Shown here: positions 1 through 8,639 of the stretch, one piece after another
How the letters are laid out: every line of letters begins with the position of its first letter
Numbering within the stretch: position 1 is the stretch's first letter
Assembly (NCBI RefSeq): GCF_000295955.2
Contig: NZ_ALXE01000027.1
Location: 1 to 64,000, forward strand
Length of the DNA stretch: 64,000 nt
Reading direction: 5' to 3'
From: Pantoea sp. A4
GTDB lineage: Bacteria > Pseudomonadota > Gammaproteobacteria > Enterobacterales > Enterobacteriaceae
Position numbers and translations under genes: made by a program
The notes under the pieces: generated by a model
What the model was told of the DNA's origin: nothing
Database searches by the model: none
The model's input: only the letters and a program-made list of their open reading frames with translations

Positions 1-8
1 TCTCCCAT
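1..8 (-). CDS. Start of a gene running off the left edge (probable type VI effector)
   Basis: Only the first eight bases are in the window: an ATG at 8-6 on the minus strand, followed by a Gly codon. An AAGGAG ribosome binding site lies at 20-15, with good spacing. The start is 17 nt after the stop of the EagR-like chaperone gene, so the two are almost certainly co-transcribed. In known systems the gene directly after an EagR/DUF1795 chaperone encodes a PAAR/Rhs or other type VI effector with N-terminal transmembrane segments. That identity is inferred from context only, since no coding sequence of the effector is visible. Confidence 0.5.
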
Positions 9-25
9 GTGAATCTCCTTGTTTT

Positions 26-466
26 TTAAGCCTGTGGTTCCTTTCCAGGCGTGTAGCTGAGCAGGACCTGCGCCAGCAGATTTTCATCTTCTGTGGTGAG
101 TTTCCGTGTCACGGCCAGGGTAAATACCAGCACGGTATCCCCTCCAACCACAAAGACCGCCTGGCGCTGCCAGACGCGCTGGCCACTTCGCAAGTAAGTG
201 GCCAGTACCTGTTCGCCTTGTAAAACGTTGTCACCCAGCACGGCTGGTGCACGCTCTTTCTCGGCCCAGCCTTTAAGGCCATCCGCCAGGCTTGCTAACT
301 GACGGGTGACATAAGCCGCGAGATCTTCGCCCGGATTCAGCGAATCACGGGAAATATTCAATGCTGGCGAGGTTTCATCGGTAGCGATCAGTACATTAAC
401 GGTACGATCACGGTAGCCATCTGGCAGGGTTACGCTGCCTTCAGTGAAAATACAACGGGGCGTCAT
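26..466 (-). CDS. eagR: EagR-like (DUF1795/DcrB-fold) type VI secretion effector chaperone
   Basis: A 146-residue cytoplasmic protein without signal peptide or membrane segment. The N-terminal part reads as a family signature: EGSVTLPDGYRDRTVNVL, then LNISRD, then a long helix around YVTRQLASLADGL, and a C-terminal FVVGGDTVLVFTLAV strand pair. This pattern is that of the DUF1795 family, whose EagR members bind and stabilise the N-terminal transmembrane helices of type VI effectors (often PAAR-Rhs) and help load them on VgrG. The following gene starts 17 nt downstream with its own ribosome binding site, the expected effector position. Family membership is well supported. The specific type VI role rests on the family and gene order. 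A stand-alone DUF1795 protein of other function cannot be excluded because the effector is outside the window. Confidence 0.78.
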   Translation of the reverse strand: MTPRCIFTEGSVTLPDGYRDRTVNVLIATDETSPALNISRDSLNPGEDLAAYVTRQLASLADGLKGWAEKERAPAVLGDNVLQGEQVLATYLRSGQRVWQRQAVFVVGGDTVLVFTLAVTRKLTTEDENLLAQVLLSYTPGKEPQA

Positions 467-942
467 GGGCTGTCCTTAATTGATGCCGGGGATGGAGAGG
501 CGAACCACGCTGAGGTGGTCGCAAAACGCGGGGAACCTTCACAAAATTAGCCCGTAGTGTCAACCCGAAGCCGGTCTGGATTTCACGGGAAAAAGGAATT
601 GAAGCGGGTACAGAGACCGCAGATTAAGTGCGATATAACGCTGAGCCAAAAATAGCGACATGATATGTCGCAAACAGAATGTTAATGCCACAGCGCAATG
701 CGGAAGTAACGGTAGTGAGAGATCACGATTTCTTGATGCTAATGCGAAGAGCATCACAACCTTCACGACACCGCAAAATGTCGGCGGCTATATCCGGCAC
801 TCCGGCCCCATGAAGTAAGGCAACTCCCTCGCCTGCCGATCGCAGGCTTTATTTCCTGTCCCTGAGCTGAGGGCTATTTCTCGCCCGTATGTAGCATGGC
901 AACGACCTTCCAGCCATTGTCCCCTGCCCCTACAACAAAACG
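467..942. other. 476-nt gap between the type VI chaperone gene and cueR
   Basis: No convincing gene is visible. Short open frames on the minus strand (around 560-766 and 788-982) lack a ribosome binding site and a recognisable protein pattern, and the second overlaps the 3' end of cueR. The only clear structure is a GC hairpin at 831-847 followed by a T-rich run, described separately. The gap probably marks the junction between the accessory type VI genes and the conserved cueR-copA block. Confidence 0.5.
831..854 (+). terminator. Hairpin with T-rich tail
   Basis: GCCTGC (831-836) and GCAGGC (842-847) form a 6-bp stem, followed by TTTATTT. On the plus strand this looks like a weak intrinsic terminator, but no plus-strand gene precedes it. 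It could end a small RNA or be incidental. Confidence 0.3.
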
Positions 943-1368
943 TTATTTCTCTCCGGACGGCTTCTCCATAACCCCATGGCAACAGCCCGCCAGGTGCTCA
1001 ATGATGGGACACGCGGCACTTTCATCGCCTGGGCAATCAGCCGCCAGCGCCAGTAATCTGGCTCGCATAGCGTGGAGATCTTCAATATGTGCGGCAATCT
1101 CTTCCGCCTTTTGCAGGGTACGCGCTTTCACCTCTGCGCTATGGCGGGCCGGGTTGTTCATCAGTTGCACCAGCTCCCCGCACTCCTCCAGCGTGAAGCC
1201 GACCTGGCGTGACTGGCGCAGAAGGTTTAACTCATCCAGATGATGTTGCGTATAGCTGCGGTAGCCGTTGGCACTGCGAACGGGTGGCGTGACGACGCCC
1301 TTCTCTTCATAAAAGCGAATCGCTTTACGGGTTAAACCGGTTTTTTTTGCCACATCGCTGATATTCAT
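943..1368 (-). CDS. cueR: Copper-responsive MerR-family regulator CueR
   Basis: A 141-residue transcriptional activator of copper efflux. The N-terminal winged helix-turn-helix ([21 protein letters not shown], residues 1-21) is typical of the MerR family and is followed by a dimerisation helix. The C-terminal [11 protein letters not shown] motif carries the two cysteines that bind Cu(I) in CueR, and the tail keeps the CCHG signature. Length is close to E. coli CueR (135). The gene is divergent from copA across 97 bp that hold a promoter with the long 19-bp spacer CueR untwists, so the neighbour is its classical target. Identification is secure. Confidence 0.95.
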   Translation of the reverse strand: MNISDVAKKTGLTRKAIRFYEEKGVVTPPVRSANGYRSYTQHHLDELNLLRQSRQVGFTLEECGELVQLMNNPARHSAEVKARTLQKAEEIAAHIEDLHAMRARLLALAADCPGDESAACPIIEHLAGCCHGVMEKPSGEK

Positions 1369-1379
1369 CTGCCCCTCGC

Positions 1380-1410
1380 TTGACCTTCCCCTTGATGGAA
1401 GGTTTAACCT
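1380..1410 (+). promoter_or_regulatory. copA promoter with CueR operator
   Basis: TTGACC (-35, 1380-1385) and TAACCT (-10, 1405-1410) are separated by 19 bp. The spacer holds the inverted repeat CCTTCC...GGAAGG, which overlaps the end of the -35 box. A 19-bp spacer with a dyad between the hexamers is the hallmark of MerR-family promoters and closely matches the E. coli copA promoter. Confidence 0.9.
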
Positions 1411-1465
1411 TTATCTCAATGCAAATTACCGGGCAGGTCAACTGCCGTCACACAAGGAGTTAAAA

Positions 1466-3976
1466 ATGAGCAATACCTTGACTCTGGCGTTGGAGGGTCT
1501 CTCTTGTGGCCACTGCGTCAAACGCGTTAAAGAGGCGCTGGAACAGCGCGATGATGTTGAACAAGCAGAAGTGACACAACAGGAAGCGCGCATCTCTGGC
1601 TCTGCACAGGCCAGCGATCTGATTGCTACTGTCGAACAGGCGGGTTATCACGCGGCGTTAAAGGCCGATCACCCAAAGTCTGAGCCGTTGACAGCAGCAG
1701 AGCCGCCGCCGGAGGCGCTGGCAACGGCCGAGTCCGACTCCCCGGCAAAAAAACCAGCAGCACCGGCTCAGGTGTTGCTGATTGAAGGAATGAGCTGCGC
1801 CAGCTGCGTCAGCCGGGTGGAAAAAGCCCTGCAAGGCGTGGAAGGCGTCAGTGAAGCGCGGGTCAATCTGGGTGAACGTAGTGCATTGGTGCTGGGCGAA
1901 GTCACCAGTGATGCTCTGGTTGCTGCCGTGCAGGCCGCAGGCTATGGCGCAGAAGCGATCGCGGACGAGCAACAACGACGGGAAAAACAGCAGAACAATG
2001 CACGCAGTGCCATGCGCCGCTTTAGCTGGCAGGCAACGCTGGCACTGGCATTCGGCATCCCCCTGATGATTTGGGGCATGCTGGGTGACAACATGATGCT
2101 CAGCCCACAGAACCACTCTACCTGGCTAACGTTGGGTATTATTACCTTACTGGTGATGGGCGTGACTGGCGGCCATTTTTATCGCAGTGCGGCTCGCAGC
2201 CTGCGTAACGGCAGTGCAACCATGGACACGCTGGTGGCACTCGGTACTGCCGCCGCCTGGATTTACTCCTTTAGCGTCGTGATCTGGCCCGATTTCTTCC
2301 CCCACCAGGCACGACATCTCTATTTTGAAGCCAGCGTGATGATCATTGGCCTGATCAACCTCGGTCATGCGCTGGAACAACGGGCGCGTCAACGATCTTC
2401 TCAGGCCCTGCTGCGCCTGCTGGATCTTACCCCTCAACAGGCGCGGGTTATTGAAAACGACAATGAGCAGCTCCTGCCGCTGGCTGCGGTGCAGTCAGGC
2501 ATGACGTTGCGCGTCACTACCGGCGATCGCGTTCCGGTGGATGGCGAAGTCAGTCAGGGCGAAGTATGGGTTGATGAAGCAATGTTGACCGGGGAAGCCC
2601 AGCCACGGCATAAAACGCCGGGGGAAAAACTGTATGCCGGTACGTTGATCCATGACGGCAGCGCCCGGTTTATCGCCCAGGCCACCGGCAATAACACCGC
2701 GCTGGCACGGATTATTCATCTGGTGCGTCAGGCGCAAAGCAGTAAACCGGCTGTTGGTCGCCTCGCGGATCGCATTTCTGCGGTATTTGTCCCGGTCGTG
2801 GTGGCCTTAGCGCTGATCAGTGGCGCCATCTGGTATTTCTTTGGGCCACAGCCCAACACCGCTTATGCCCTGGTGGTGATGACGACAGTCTTGATCATCG
2901 CCTGCCCTTGCGCGCTGGGTCTTGCCACGCCAATGTCAATTATTGCCGGTGTTGGCCGCGCAGCGGAACTGGGCATTCTGGTGCGTGATGCTGATGCACT
3001 GCAGCAGGCTTCACAGCTCGACACCCTGGTGTTCGACAAAACCGGCACGCTCACCAACGGCAAGCCGGTTGTGAGTGAGATAATCAGCTTAACGGGCGAT
3101 AACGATACACTGCTCAGTGCCGCAGCGGCACTGGAGTCACTCTCCGCCCACCCGCTCGCCGGAGCCATTGTGGCAGCGGCACAACATCTGCCACGCGTCG
3201 AGATCGCTCAATTCCGTACCCTGCCGGGCAAAGGGGTTACCGGTCAGCTTAAGGGTCAGATGTTGCTGGTGGGCAACCCGGCCTTGATGACGGAACAACA
3301 GATTGACTGGCGGCCGCTGGAAGCAAAACTGGATCAGGCGGCTCAGCAAGGGGCGACGCCGGTGTTGGTTGCACTGGCAGGCCAGTTGCTGGGAGCCATC
3401 ATGATCCGTGACACGCTGCGCAGCGAGAGCAAAAATGCCCTGCAGCGCTTGCACCGTTTGGGCTATCGCCTGGTGATGTTAACCGGCGATCGGGAACAAA
3501 CCGCGCGGGCAATTGCGGCAGAAGCCGGGATTGATGAAGTGATTGCTGGTGTGTTACCGGCTGGTAAGGCAGAGGCCATCGTGAAATTGCAGCAGGCCGG
3601 ACATAAAGTGGCCATGATTGGCGATGGTATTAATGATGCGCCCGCATTGGCGCAGGCGGATGTTGGCATTGCCATCGGCGGCGGAAGTGACGTGGCGCTG
3701 GAAAGTGCCGGTTTTGCGCTGATGCGAGACGATCTCCACAGCGTTGCCGATGCCCTCGCACTGTCAGCGGCCACCCTGCGGAATATCCGCCAAAACCTGT
3801 TTGGAGCCTTTATCTATAACAGTCTGGGGATTCCGCTGGCTGCGGGCGTGCTGTTCCCACTGACCGGTTCGCTGCTCAGCCCGATTGTTGCCGGTGCAGC
3901 CATGGCACTCTCATCTATCACCGTGGTCGGGAACGCCAATCGCCTGTTGCGCTATCAACCACCGGGACAGGAATAG
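1466..3976 (+). CDS. copA: Cu(I)-exporting P1B-type ATPase CopA
   Basis: An 836-residue inner-membrane ATPase that pumps Cu(I) from cytoplasm to periplasm. There are two N-terminal heavy-metal-binding domains with CxxC sites at C14/C17 and C111/C114, then the transmembrane core. The copper-translocating CPC motif is at residues 480-482, the phosphorylation loop DKTGT starts at D524, and the [14 protein letters not shown] hinge follows. Length matches E. coli CopA (834). The start has a strong AAGGAG site. The gene also carries the slippery sequence that in E. coli yields the short copper chaperone CopA(Z); see the separate entry. It is transcribed from the CueR-dependent promoter. Confidence 0.97.
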   Translation: MSNTLTLALEGLSCGHCVKRVKEALEQRDDVEQAEVTQQEARISGSAQASDLIATVEQAGYHAALKADHPKSEPLTAAEPPPEALATAESDSPAKKPAAPAQVLLIEGMSCASCVSRVEKALQGVEGVSEARVNLGERSALVLGEVTSDALVAAVQAAGYGAEAIADEQQRREKQQNNARSAMRRFSWQATLALAFGIPLMIWGMLGDNMMLSPQNHSTWLTLGIITLLVMGVTGGHFYRSAARSLRNGSATMDTLVALGTAAAWIYSFSVVIWPDFFPHQARHLYFEASVMIIGLINLGHALEQRARQRSSQALLRLLDLTPQQARVIENDNEQLLPLAAVQSGMTLRVTTGDRVPVDGEVSQGEVWVDEAMLTGEAQPRHKTPGEKLYAGTLIHDGSARFIAQATGNNTALARIIHLVRQAQSSKPAVGRLADRISAVFVPVVVALALISGAIWYFFGPQPNTAYALVVMTTVLIIACPCALGLATPMSIIAGVGRAAELGILVRDADALQQASQLDTLVFDKTGTLTNGKPVVSEIISLTGDNDTLLSAAAALESLSAHPLAGAIVAAAQHLPRVEIAQFRTLPGKGVTGQLKGQMLLVGNPALMTEQQIDWRPLEAKLDQAAQQGATPVLVALAGQLLGAIMIRDTLRSESKNALQRLHRLGYRLVMLTGDREQTARAIAAEAGIDEVIAGVLPAGKAEAIVKLQQAGHKVAMIGDGINDAPALAQADVGIAIGGGSDVALESAGFALMRDDLHSVADALALSAATLRNIRQNLFGAFIYNSLGIPLAAGVLFPLTGSLLSPIVAGAAMALSSITVVGNANRLLRYQPPGQE
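1672..1722 (+). promoter_or_regulatory. Programmed -1 frameshift signal in copA, giving CopA(Z)
   Basis: The heptamer C CCA AAG lies at 1672-1678 in the correct phase (0-frame codons CAC-CCA-AAG, His69-Pro70-Lys71). After a -1 slip the ribosome reads GTC and meets TGA at 1681-1683. This would give a 72-residue protein that ends just after the first CxxC domain. A hairpin with a nine-position stem (1702-1710 with 1714-1722, one mismatch and one G-U pair, loop GGA) follows. E. coli copA uses the same heptamer at the same place to make a cytosolic Cu(I) chaperone. Use of the site here is inferred. Confidence 0.8.
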
Positions 3977-3979
3977 CCC

Positions 3980-4007
3980 TTTCAGCGCTGTTTTTGCCAC
4001 GCTGAAA
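3980..4007 (+). terminator. Hairpin after copA
   Basis: TTTCAGCG (3980-3987) pairs with CGCTGAAA (4000-4007) just after the copA stop. There is no following T-run, so it may only attenuate or stabilise the transcript. Confidence 0.35.
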
Positions 4008-4044
4008 CCGCTAGCATGACGTTTTGATTAACCAAGGAACGTGC

Positions 4045-4848
4045 ATGACTGTCAGCCTGTGGCAACGCCTGAGCGCCTTGAAAATGCGCCTGTTCCCGAC
4101 CCAGTACCGCTGGCCTGCGCTGGATATGCTGCTGGGCGATCGCTGGCTGCATCTGGTCGGCAGCATTCACATGGGCACTCAAAATATGCAACCGCTGCCT
4201 CCACAACTCCTGCGGAGGTTGCGTCAGGCAGATGCCCTGATTGTCGAAGCAGATATCACACGTGGTGGCTCGCCGTTCACGCAAGATGAACAGCGTCCAC
4301 CACTGGCTGAGCGCTTCCCGGCCACCACCCTCGCCGGGTTAGAAAAGTTGCTGCTGTCCCTGCCATTTTCGCTGTCCCAGCTGGATAACCTGCCCGCGTG
4401 GCAGATAGCCCTGATGTTGCAGGCACAGCAGGCGCAACAGCTTGGCTTACGCCCGGAATACGGTATTGATTATCAGCTCCTGCAGGCCGCACGTGACTGG
4501 CATAAACCGGTCATCGAACTGGAGGGGGCTGATGCCCAAATTACGCTGCTGAAGACGCTGCCGGATGATGGCAAAGCACTGCTGCTGGATACGCTGGAGC
4601 ACTGGCATACCAATGCGCGCCTGCTACAGATGATGATGGGCTGGTGGCTTGAGCATCCGCCAAAGCAGCGGCAGCTCGCGTTGCCAACAACATTTAGCCA
4701 GACGTTGAATGATACGCTGATTACCCAACGAAATTTACAGTGGAAAGAGAGTTTAACGGCGCTACCTGGCGGACGCTATGTGGTGGCCGTAGGGGCATTG
4801 CACCTGTACGGTGACGATAATCTGCCTGAGCTATTGCGTCAGGCATAA
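4045..4848 (+). CDS. ybaP: TraB/GumN-family protein YbaP
   Basis: A 267-residue protein of the TraB/GumN (Tiki-like) family, conserved next to copA in enterobacteria. Visible family features are LVGSIHMGTQNM near the N-terminus with the conserved Gly-x-x-His, ADALIVEADIT, and GGRYVVAVGALHLYGDDNL near the C-terminus with the second conserved Gly-x-x-His. These residues correspond to the metal-dependent peptidase-like active site of Tiki proteins, but the function of YbaP is not established. I chose the ATG at 4045, with an AAGGAA site six bases upstream, over an upstream TTG. Length fits the E. coli protein (264). No cleavable signal peptide is obvious. Confidence 0.85.
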   Translation: MTVSLWQRLSALKMRLFPTQYRWPALDMLLGDRWLHLVGSIHMGTQNMQPLPPQLLRRLRQADALIVEADITRGGSPFTQDEQRPPLAERFPATTLAGLEKLLLSLPFSLSQLDNLPAWQIALMLQAQQAQQLGLRPEYGIDYQLLQAARDWHKPVIELEGADAQITLLKTLPDDGKALLLDTLEHWHTNARLLQMMMGWWLEHPPKQRQLALPTTFSQTLNDTLITQRNLQWKESLTALPGGRYVVAVGALHLYGDDNLPELLRQA

Positions 4849-4874
4849 AAAAAAGGCCAGTAGCGTTACTGGCC
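4847..4874 (-). terminator. Hairpin with A/T tract after ybaP
   Basis: GGCCAGTA (4855-4862) pairs with TACTGGCC (4867-4874) with a GCGT loop. Eight A residues (4847-4854) precede it, so the U-run would be on minus-strand transcripts. On the plus strand it lacks a T-run. It may insulate ybaP from ybaK. Confidence 0.4.
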
Positions 4875-4894
4875 CGTCAAAGAGGAATTTGTTT

Positions 4895-4972
4895 ATGATT
4901 TTGGTTATCGCCCGGCACTCCAGTGCCGAACGCGGGCTAATTTTCGCGCAAAGCTCAGATTTTCGCCACTAA
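4895..4972 (+). CDS. Candidate 25-residue ORF upstream of ybaK
   Basis: A 25-codon frame starting MILVIARHSSAERG and ending SSDFRH, preceded by an AGAGGA sequence ten bases upstream. A 7-bp hairpin (CGGCACT 4913-4919 with AGTGCCG 4922-4928) lies inside it. It ends 47 nt before ybaK. I do not recognise the peptide. It could be a leader ORF, an unrelated micro-protein or noncoding sequence. Conservation of the reading frame in relatives would decide. Confidence 0.25.
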   Translation: MILVIARHSSAERGLIFAQSSDFRH

Positions 4973-5019
4973 AATTCATCAATCGACGTAATTAGTTTTT
5001 TTCCTCGCAAGGACCGGTT

Positions 5020-5499
5020 ATGACTCCAGCGGTAAAGCTGCTTGAAAAACAAAAGGTAAGCTTCAAACTTCATCCCTATGAGCATGACAGTAACGAGACC
5101 AATTTTGGTGATGAAGCGGTGCGAAAGCTCAATCTCGATGCACGTCAGGTGTTTAAAACCTTGTTGGTTGCGCTAAATGGAGATGCCAAACAGCTGGCCG
5201 TCGCGGTGACACCGGTTTCCTCACAGTTAGACTTGAAGAAAGTCGCTAAGGCTTTCGCGGCGAAAAAAGCTGATATGGCTGACCCGCAGCTCGCACAGCG
5301 CGTTACCGGCTATCTGCTGGGCGGCATCAGTCCTTTGGGGCAGAAAAAGCGTCTACCCACGGTCATTGATATACAAGCCACAGAATTCAGTACTCTGTTT
5401 ATCTCCGGCGGGAAGCGCGGTCTCGATCTGGAACTGGCACCCAACGATCTGGCGCGGTTGCTGAATGCCCCGCTGGCGGACATTGCTCGCCGCGATTAA
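5020..5499 (+). CDS. ybaK: Cys-tRNA(Pro)/Cys-tRNA(Cys) deacylase YbaK
   Basis: A 159-residue trans-editing enzyme that hydrolyses Cys-tRNA(Pro) made in error by prolyl-tRNA synthetase. The YbaK fold is seen from [15 protein letters not shown] through the catalytic lysine K46 in [16 protein letters not shown], the [11 protein letters not shown] glycine loop and the C-terminal [13 protein letters not shown]. Length equals E. coli YbaK (159). The ATG at 5020 is backed by the full family N-terminus. The stop overlaps by four bases the stop of the convergent LysR gene. No oddities are visible. Confidence 0.95.
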   Translation: MTPAVKLLEKQKVSFKLHPYEHDSNETNFGDEAVRKLNLDARQVFKTLLVALNGDAKQLAVAVTPVSSQLDLKKVAKAFAAKKADMADPQLAQRVTGYLLGGISPLGQKKRLPTVIDIQATEFSTLFISGGKRGLDLELAPNDLARLLNAPLADIARRD

Positions 5500-6374
5500 T
5501 CACGCGGCTGTGCGCAGAGTTGATCGATCATCCAGCGCCCGGCCGGGCCCGGCGGGTGGCGATGCGACCACAGCACATCCACAGCGATATGCTGCGGCCA
5601 GCCACACACCGGCAGCTCAACCAGTACCTGATGACCAAACTGCGCCACCAGCCAACGCGGTAATACGCTCCAGCCAAACCCCTGCTCTGCCATTTCCAGT
5701 AGTAACAAATAGGAAGGCGCAGACCACACCTGTCCACTTTGCGGTAGCGGACGTTGCTGGCTCCAGGTATTCAGGCGCAGTTGACGCACTTCGCCCAACT
5801 GCCCTTCGCTGACTTCGGAAAGCGCACTTAAAGGGTGCTGCTGGTGCAGATAGATCGCCATTTGCGCTTCAACCTGCAAACGCGCCACCGCAATATCCGG
5901 CGGCAAGGTGGGTTGCGTCCGCACCACGCCAAGATGCACTCTTCCCCCCTGGAGTAGATCCACCACATCCTCATCTTCAGCAATCATGCATTCGAACTCA
6001 ATGTCCGGGTAACGGGCAGCAAAGCGGTTGAGCATGTTTTCATGATGATCGGCCTGCCAGAAATCTGAAATGGCGATGCTAAGGCGCGGCTCAACACCCT
6101 GCGCTAACTGCAATGCGAGGTCGTCTAACCGTTGACTGGCGGCAATGATTTGCTGAACGCGTGTCAATGCACGCGCCCCTTGTGGCGTCAGTACCGGTTG
6201 ACGTCCCTGACGATCGAACAACTCTATCCCAAGATCGTCTTCCAGATTAGCGATCGCCGCACTGATCGTGGACTGGCTTTTTCCGAGGGCGCGGGCGGCA
6301 GCCGAAAATGATCCGCTGGCCACGGTCTGCACAAAGGCTTCCAGTGATTCAGGAGAGTATTTCATTAAATCCAT
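5496..6374 (-). CDS. LysR-family regulator, divergent from a PACE efflux gene
   Basis: A 292-residue LysR-type protein. The winged helix-turn-helix ([22 protein letters not shown] to about residue 65, with [20 protein letters not shown] as the recognition part) is followed by a substrate-binding domain (LSIAISDF to about residue 285). It reads away from the neighbouring PACE-type transporter gene across 78 bp, the arrangement seen for LysR regulators of PACE pumps such as AceR-aceI, so that transporter is the likely target. The effector is unknown. The start at 6374 has a GGAAAAA site; the ATG three codons later is an alternative. Confidence 0.85.
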   Translation of the reverse strand: MDLMKYSPESLEAFVQTVASGSFSAAARALGKSQSTISAAIANLEDDLGIELFDRQGRQPVLTPQGARALTRVQQIIAASQRLDDLALQLAQGVEPRLSIAISDFWQADHHENMLNRFAARYPDIEFECMIAEDEDVVDLLQGGRVHLGVVRTQPTLPPDIAVARLQVEAQMAIYLHQQHPLSALSEVSEGQLGEVRQLRLNTWSQQRPLPQSGQVWSAPSYLLLLEMAEQGFGWSVLPRWLVAQFGHQVLVELPVCGWPQHIAVDVLWSHRHPPGPAGRWMIDQLCAQPRD

Positions 6375-6452
6375 CGCTTTTTCCGATAGGTGTTAATTTC
6401 AGCTTAGCATGCCCGCGTGAGAAAATACGCCCCATTCACTAATGGAGGATAT

Positions 6453-6890
6453 ATGAGTCACGCTCGCTCAATGAAAGAACGCTTTTTCCATGCCGTCGGA
6501 TTTGAGGTGTTAGCTATTTTGACGGTTTCACCACTGGCCGCCTGGGCGATGGGCAAACCGCTGTTTCAAATGGGCGCACTTGCCATCATGCTCTCCAGCG
6601 TGGCGCTGGTCTGGAACATGATCTACAACGCGGTGTTTGATCGTCTGCTACCGCGCGATAAAGTTAAGCGCGGTTTGCTGATCCGTGTGTTACATGCATT
6701 AGGCTTCGAGGGTGGATTTATACTGATCGGCCTGCCGATTGCCGCGATGATGCTGGGTATTGGCCTGTGGCAAGCCCTGTTGCTGGAAGTGGCATTTTTC
6801 CTGTTCTTCCTGCCCTATACCATGGCGTACAACTGGATATGGGATAACCTGCGCACACGTTGGGTCGCGCGCAGGTCGTGTGAAGCCTGA
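6453..6890 (+). CDS. PACE-family small multidrug efflux protein
   Basis: A 145-residue membrane protein made of two tandem bacterial transmembrane pair (BTP) repeats, so four helices. Repeat one runs ERFFHAVGFEVLAILTVSPLAAWAM with a following WNMIYNAVFDRL. Repeat two runs RVLHALGFEGGFILIGLPIAAMM with a matching YNWIWDNL. The paired H-x-x-GFE and (Y/W)N motifs are diagnostic of the proteobacterial antimicrobial compound efflux family (AceI type). Its glutamate in GFE is the proton-coupling residue in AceI. I chose the ATG at 6453 after GGAGG rather than an earlier frame opening at 6417. Substrates cannot be told from sequence; biocides and polyamines are known for relatives. It is divergent from a LysR gene, and its stop abuts the ushA stop. 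Confidence 0.88.
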   Translation: MSHARSMKERFFHAVGFEVLAILTVSPLAAWAMGKPLFQMGALAIMLSSVALVWNMIYNAVFDRLLPRDKVKRGLLIRVLHALGFEGGFILIGLPIAAMMLGIGLWQALLLEVAFFLFFLPYTMAYNWIWDNLRTRWVARRSCEA

Positions 6891-8639
6891 TTATTCGTGT
6901 TTCTCACGCAACGGCTCGAACCACGCCAGAATCGCCTGTGGGAAGGTCAGGGCTTTCTTCTTCTCAGACTGCTGGCGTGCTTTTTCCTGTTGCTCTAGCT
7001 CTTCGGGCGTCAGTTGGCGAATTTCACCGTCTGGAGCGTAGTCAGCACGTTTCAGCGGTGAGTGATGCTGCACCCAGTCGCGTAATACGCTGATGTCCGT
7101 CACCCCCTTACTGGAATAACCGGGCTGCTGGTCGATACGCGGATAACCGTCACCGCCGCTGGCGTTGAAGCTGTTGGTCGCCAGCCGATAGACTTTATCG
7201 GCCTGCAACGGTTGGCCTTTGACCGTAATCTCCGTCAGCACATCCCCCGCACGCACAAAGCCCACCCCGGAGAACTGCGCATATCCCCCACTGCCCGCCG
7301 GAATTTTCGCTACCGCAGTGAGGTATTGTGCCAGTTCAGTGCCGGTCAACGTGACGGAAACCACCTGATTAGCAAACGGCTGCACCTGCAACAAATCGCG
7401 CAGCGTTAGTTTTCCTGCTGGCAGCGAACTGCGTACCCCGCCGCCGCTCATCACCGCGAGATCGGCCTGCGTGCTGGCGGTTTGTGCTGCCAGAATCAGC
7501 TGAGCCAGGTCACTGCGTCGATAGCGCACCACATCGCTATCGCCATTAAACGCCTCGTTACTGCTGCCCACCGCGACCTGCATTTTTTCTTCTGCCCGCT
7601 TTTTAAACGGTAGCAGCAGCTTCATCATCGCGCTGTTAGGCACGATTTCCTGCTTCCACGGCAGCCAGAGGGTCGATCCATCCTCATTTTTGATTTGATG
7701 GCGCAGGTTCACCGGCAGTAGCTGGTAATTTGCCAGGCTGAGTTTGCCATCCTGGAAGCGGAAATCAGCGCGCCCGACATATTTACCCCACTCACCCGCC
7801 TGCATAATCCAGATGCCGTTTTCAACATCCGGCAGGCAAGGATCGCCCGGTTTATACTCTTTCACCGGCTGATTCTGTTTGTCCATGCAGATCAAGTCGT
7901 GACTGTGACCGCCCACAATTGCGCCGACACTGCCTTGTGGTAACGCCTGCGCCAGGGTGACATCATTTATTCCCTCGCTGTGCCAGCCGAGGTGAGAAAG
8001 CACAATCACCACATCAGGTTTTTCCTGCTGACGAAGCTCAGCCAGTGCTTTCAGGGTTTCACTGACCGGGTCACGAAATTCCAGATTTTGCACATTCAGC
8101 GGGCTGGCCAGTTTTAGCGTATCCGGCGTGCTGAGACCAATCACGGCAATTTTCAGCCCCATGCGGTTAAACACAGCCCAGGGCTTAAACAGCCGCTTTC
8201 CGTCTTGTTTTTGATACACATTGGCCGCAATAAAGGGAAATCTCGCCCACTTTTGCTGCTGTTGCAGCACGCTGAGCGATTTATCAAACTCATGATTGCC
8301 CAGTGCCATGGCATCGTAACCAATCAGGTTCATACCGCGAATATCGGGTTCAGCATGGGTGATATCTGATTCCGGCACTCCGGTATTGACGTCTCCTGCG
8401 GAGAGGATCAGCGCACCACCGCCTTTGGCTTGCGCATCATAGCGCTGCTGATCCATTAAGGTTTTTTGTGCAGCGAGGCCATACTCGTTCTGCTCATTGG
8501 GCCAGAAGTGGCCGTGCTCATCATTGGTATGCAACAACGTAAAATTGTAGCTATGGCCTGGCAGCCATGCCTGCGCCAGTCCTGGCGTCAGCGCAATGGC
8601 CAGAGCCAGAACTATGCCTTTCTTGCGAGTCAACACCAC
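6891..8639 (-). CDS. ushA: Periplasmic UDP-sugar hydrolase/5'-nucleotidase UshA
   Basis: A metallophosphoesterase of about 582 residues that degrades UDP-glucose and nucleotides in the periplasm. Metal-ligand motifs are HTNDEHGHFW, SAGDVNTG, GNHEFD, VLSHLGWH and GGHSHD. The C-terminal nucleotide-binding domain keeps SGGGVRSSLPAG and NSFNASGGDGYPR. I place the start at the GTG at 8639: AGGAGA sits six bases upstream and gives a canonical signal peptide (positively charged TRKKG, hydrophobic core, GLAQA cleavage). The frame remains open to an ATG at 8690 without a good site. Compared with E. coli UshA (550 residues) it has a charged C-terminal tail of about 40 residues, and His replaces Gln in GGHSQD. 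Identification is firm. Confidence 0.92.
   Translation of the reverse strand: MVLTRKKGIVLALAIALTPGLAQAWLPGHSYNFTLLHTNDEHGHFWPNEQNEYGLAAQKTLMDQQRYDAQAKGGGALILSAGDVNTGVPESDITHAEPDIRGMNLIGYDAMALGNHEFDKSLSVLQQQQKWARFPFIAANVYQKQDGKRLFKPWAVFNRMGLKIAVIGLSTPDTLKLASPLNVQNLEFRDPVSETLKALAELRQQEKPDVVIVLSHLGWHSEGINDVTLAQALPQGSVGAIVGGHSHDLICMDKQNQPVKEYKPGDPCLPDVENGIWIMQAGEWGKYVGRADFRFQDGKLSLANYQLLPVNLRHQIKNEDGSTLWLPWKQEIVPNSAMMKLLLPFKKRAEEKMQVAVGSSNEAFNGDSDVVRYRRSDLAQLILAAQTASTQADLAVMSGGGVRSSLPAGKLTLRDLLQVQPFANQVVSVTLTGTELAQYLTAVAKIPAGSGGYAQFSGVGFVRAGDVLTEITVKGQPLQADKVYRLATNSFNASGGDGYPRIDQQPGYSSKGVTDISVLRDWVQHHSPLKRADYAPDGEIRQLTPEELEQQEKARQQSEKKKALTFPQAILAWFEPLREKHE

Noticed and set aside
560..982. Two minus-strand open frames of 64-68 codons between the chaperone gene and cueR
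   Set aside because: No ribosome binding sites, no family resemblance, and one overlaps the cueR 3' end.
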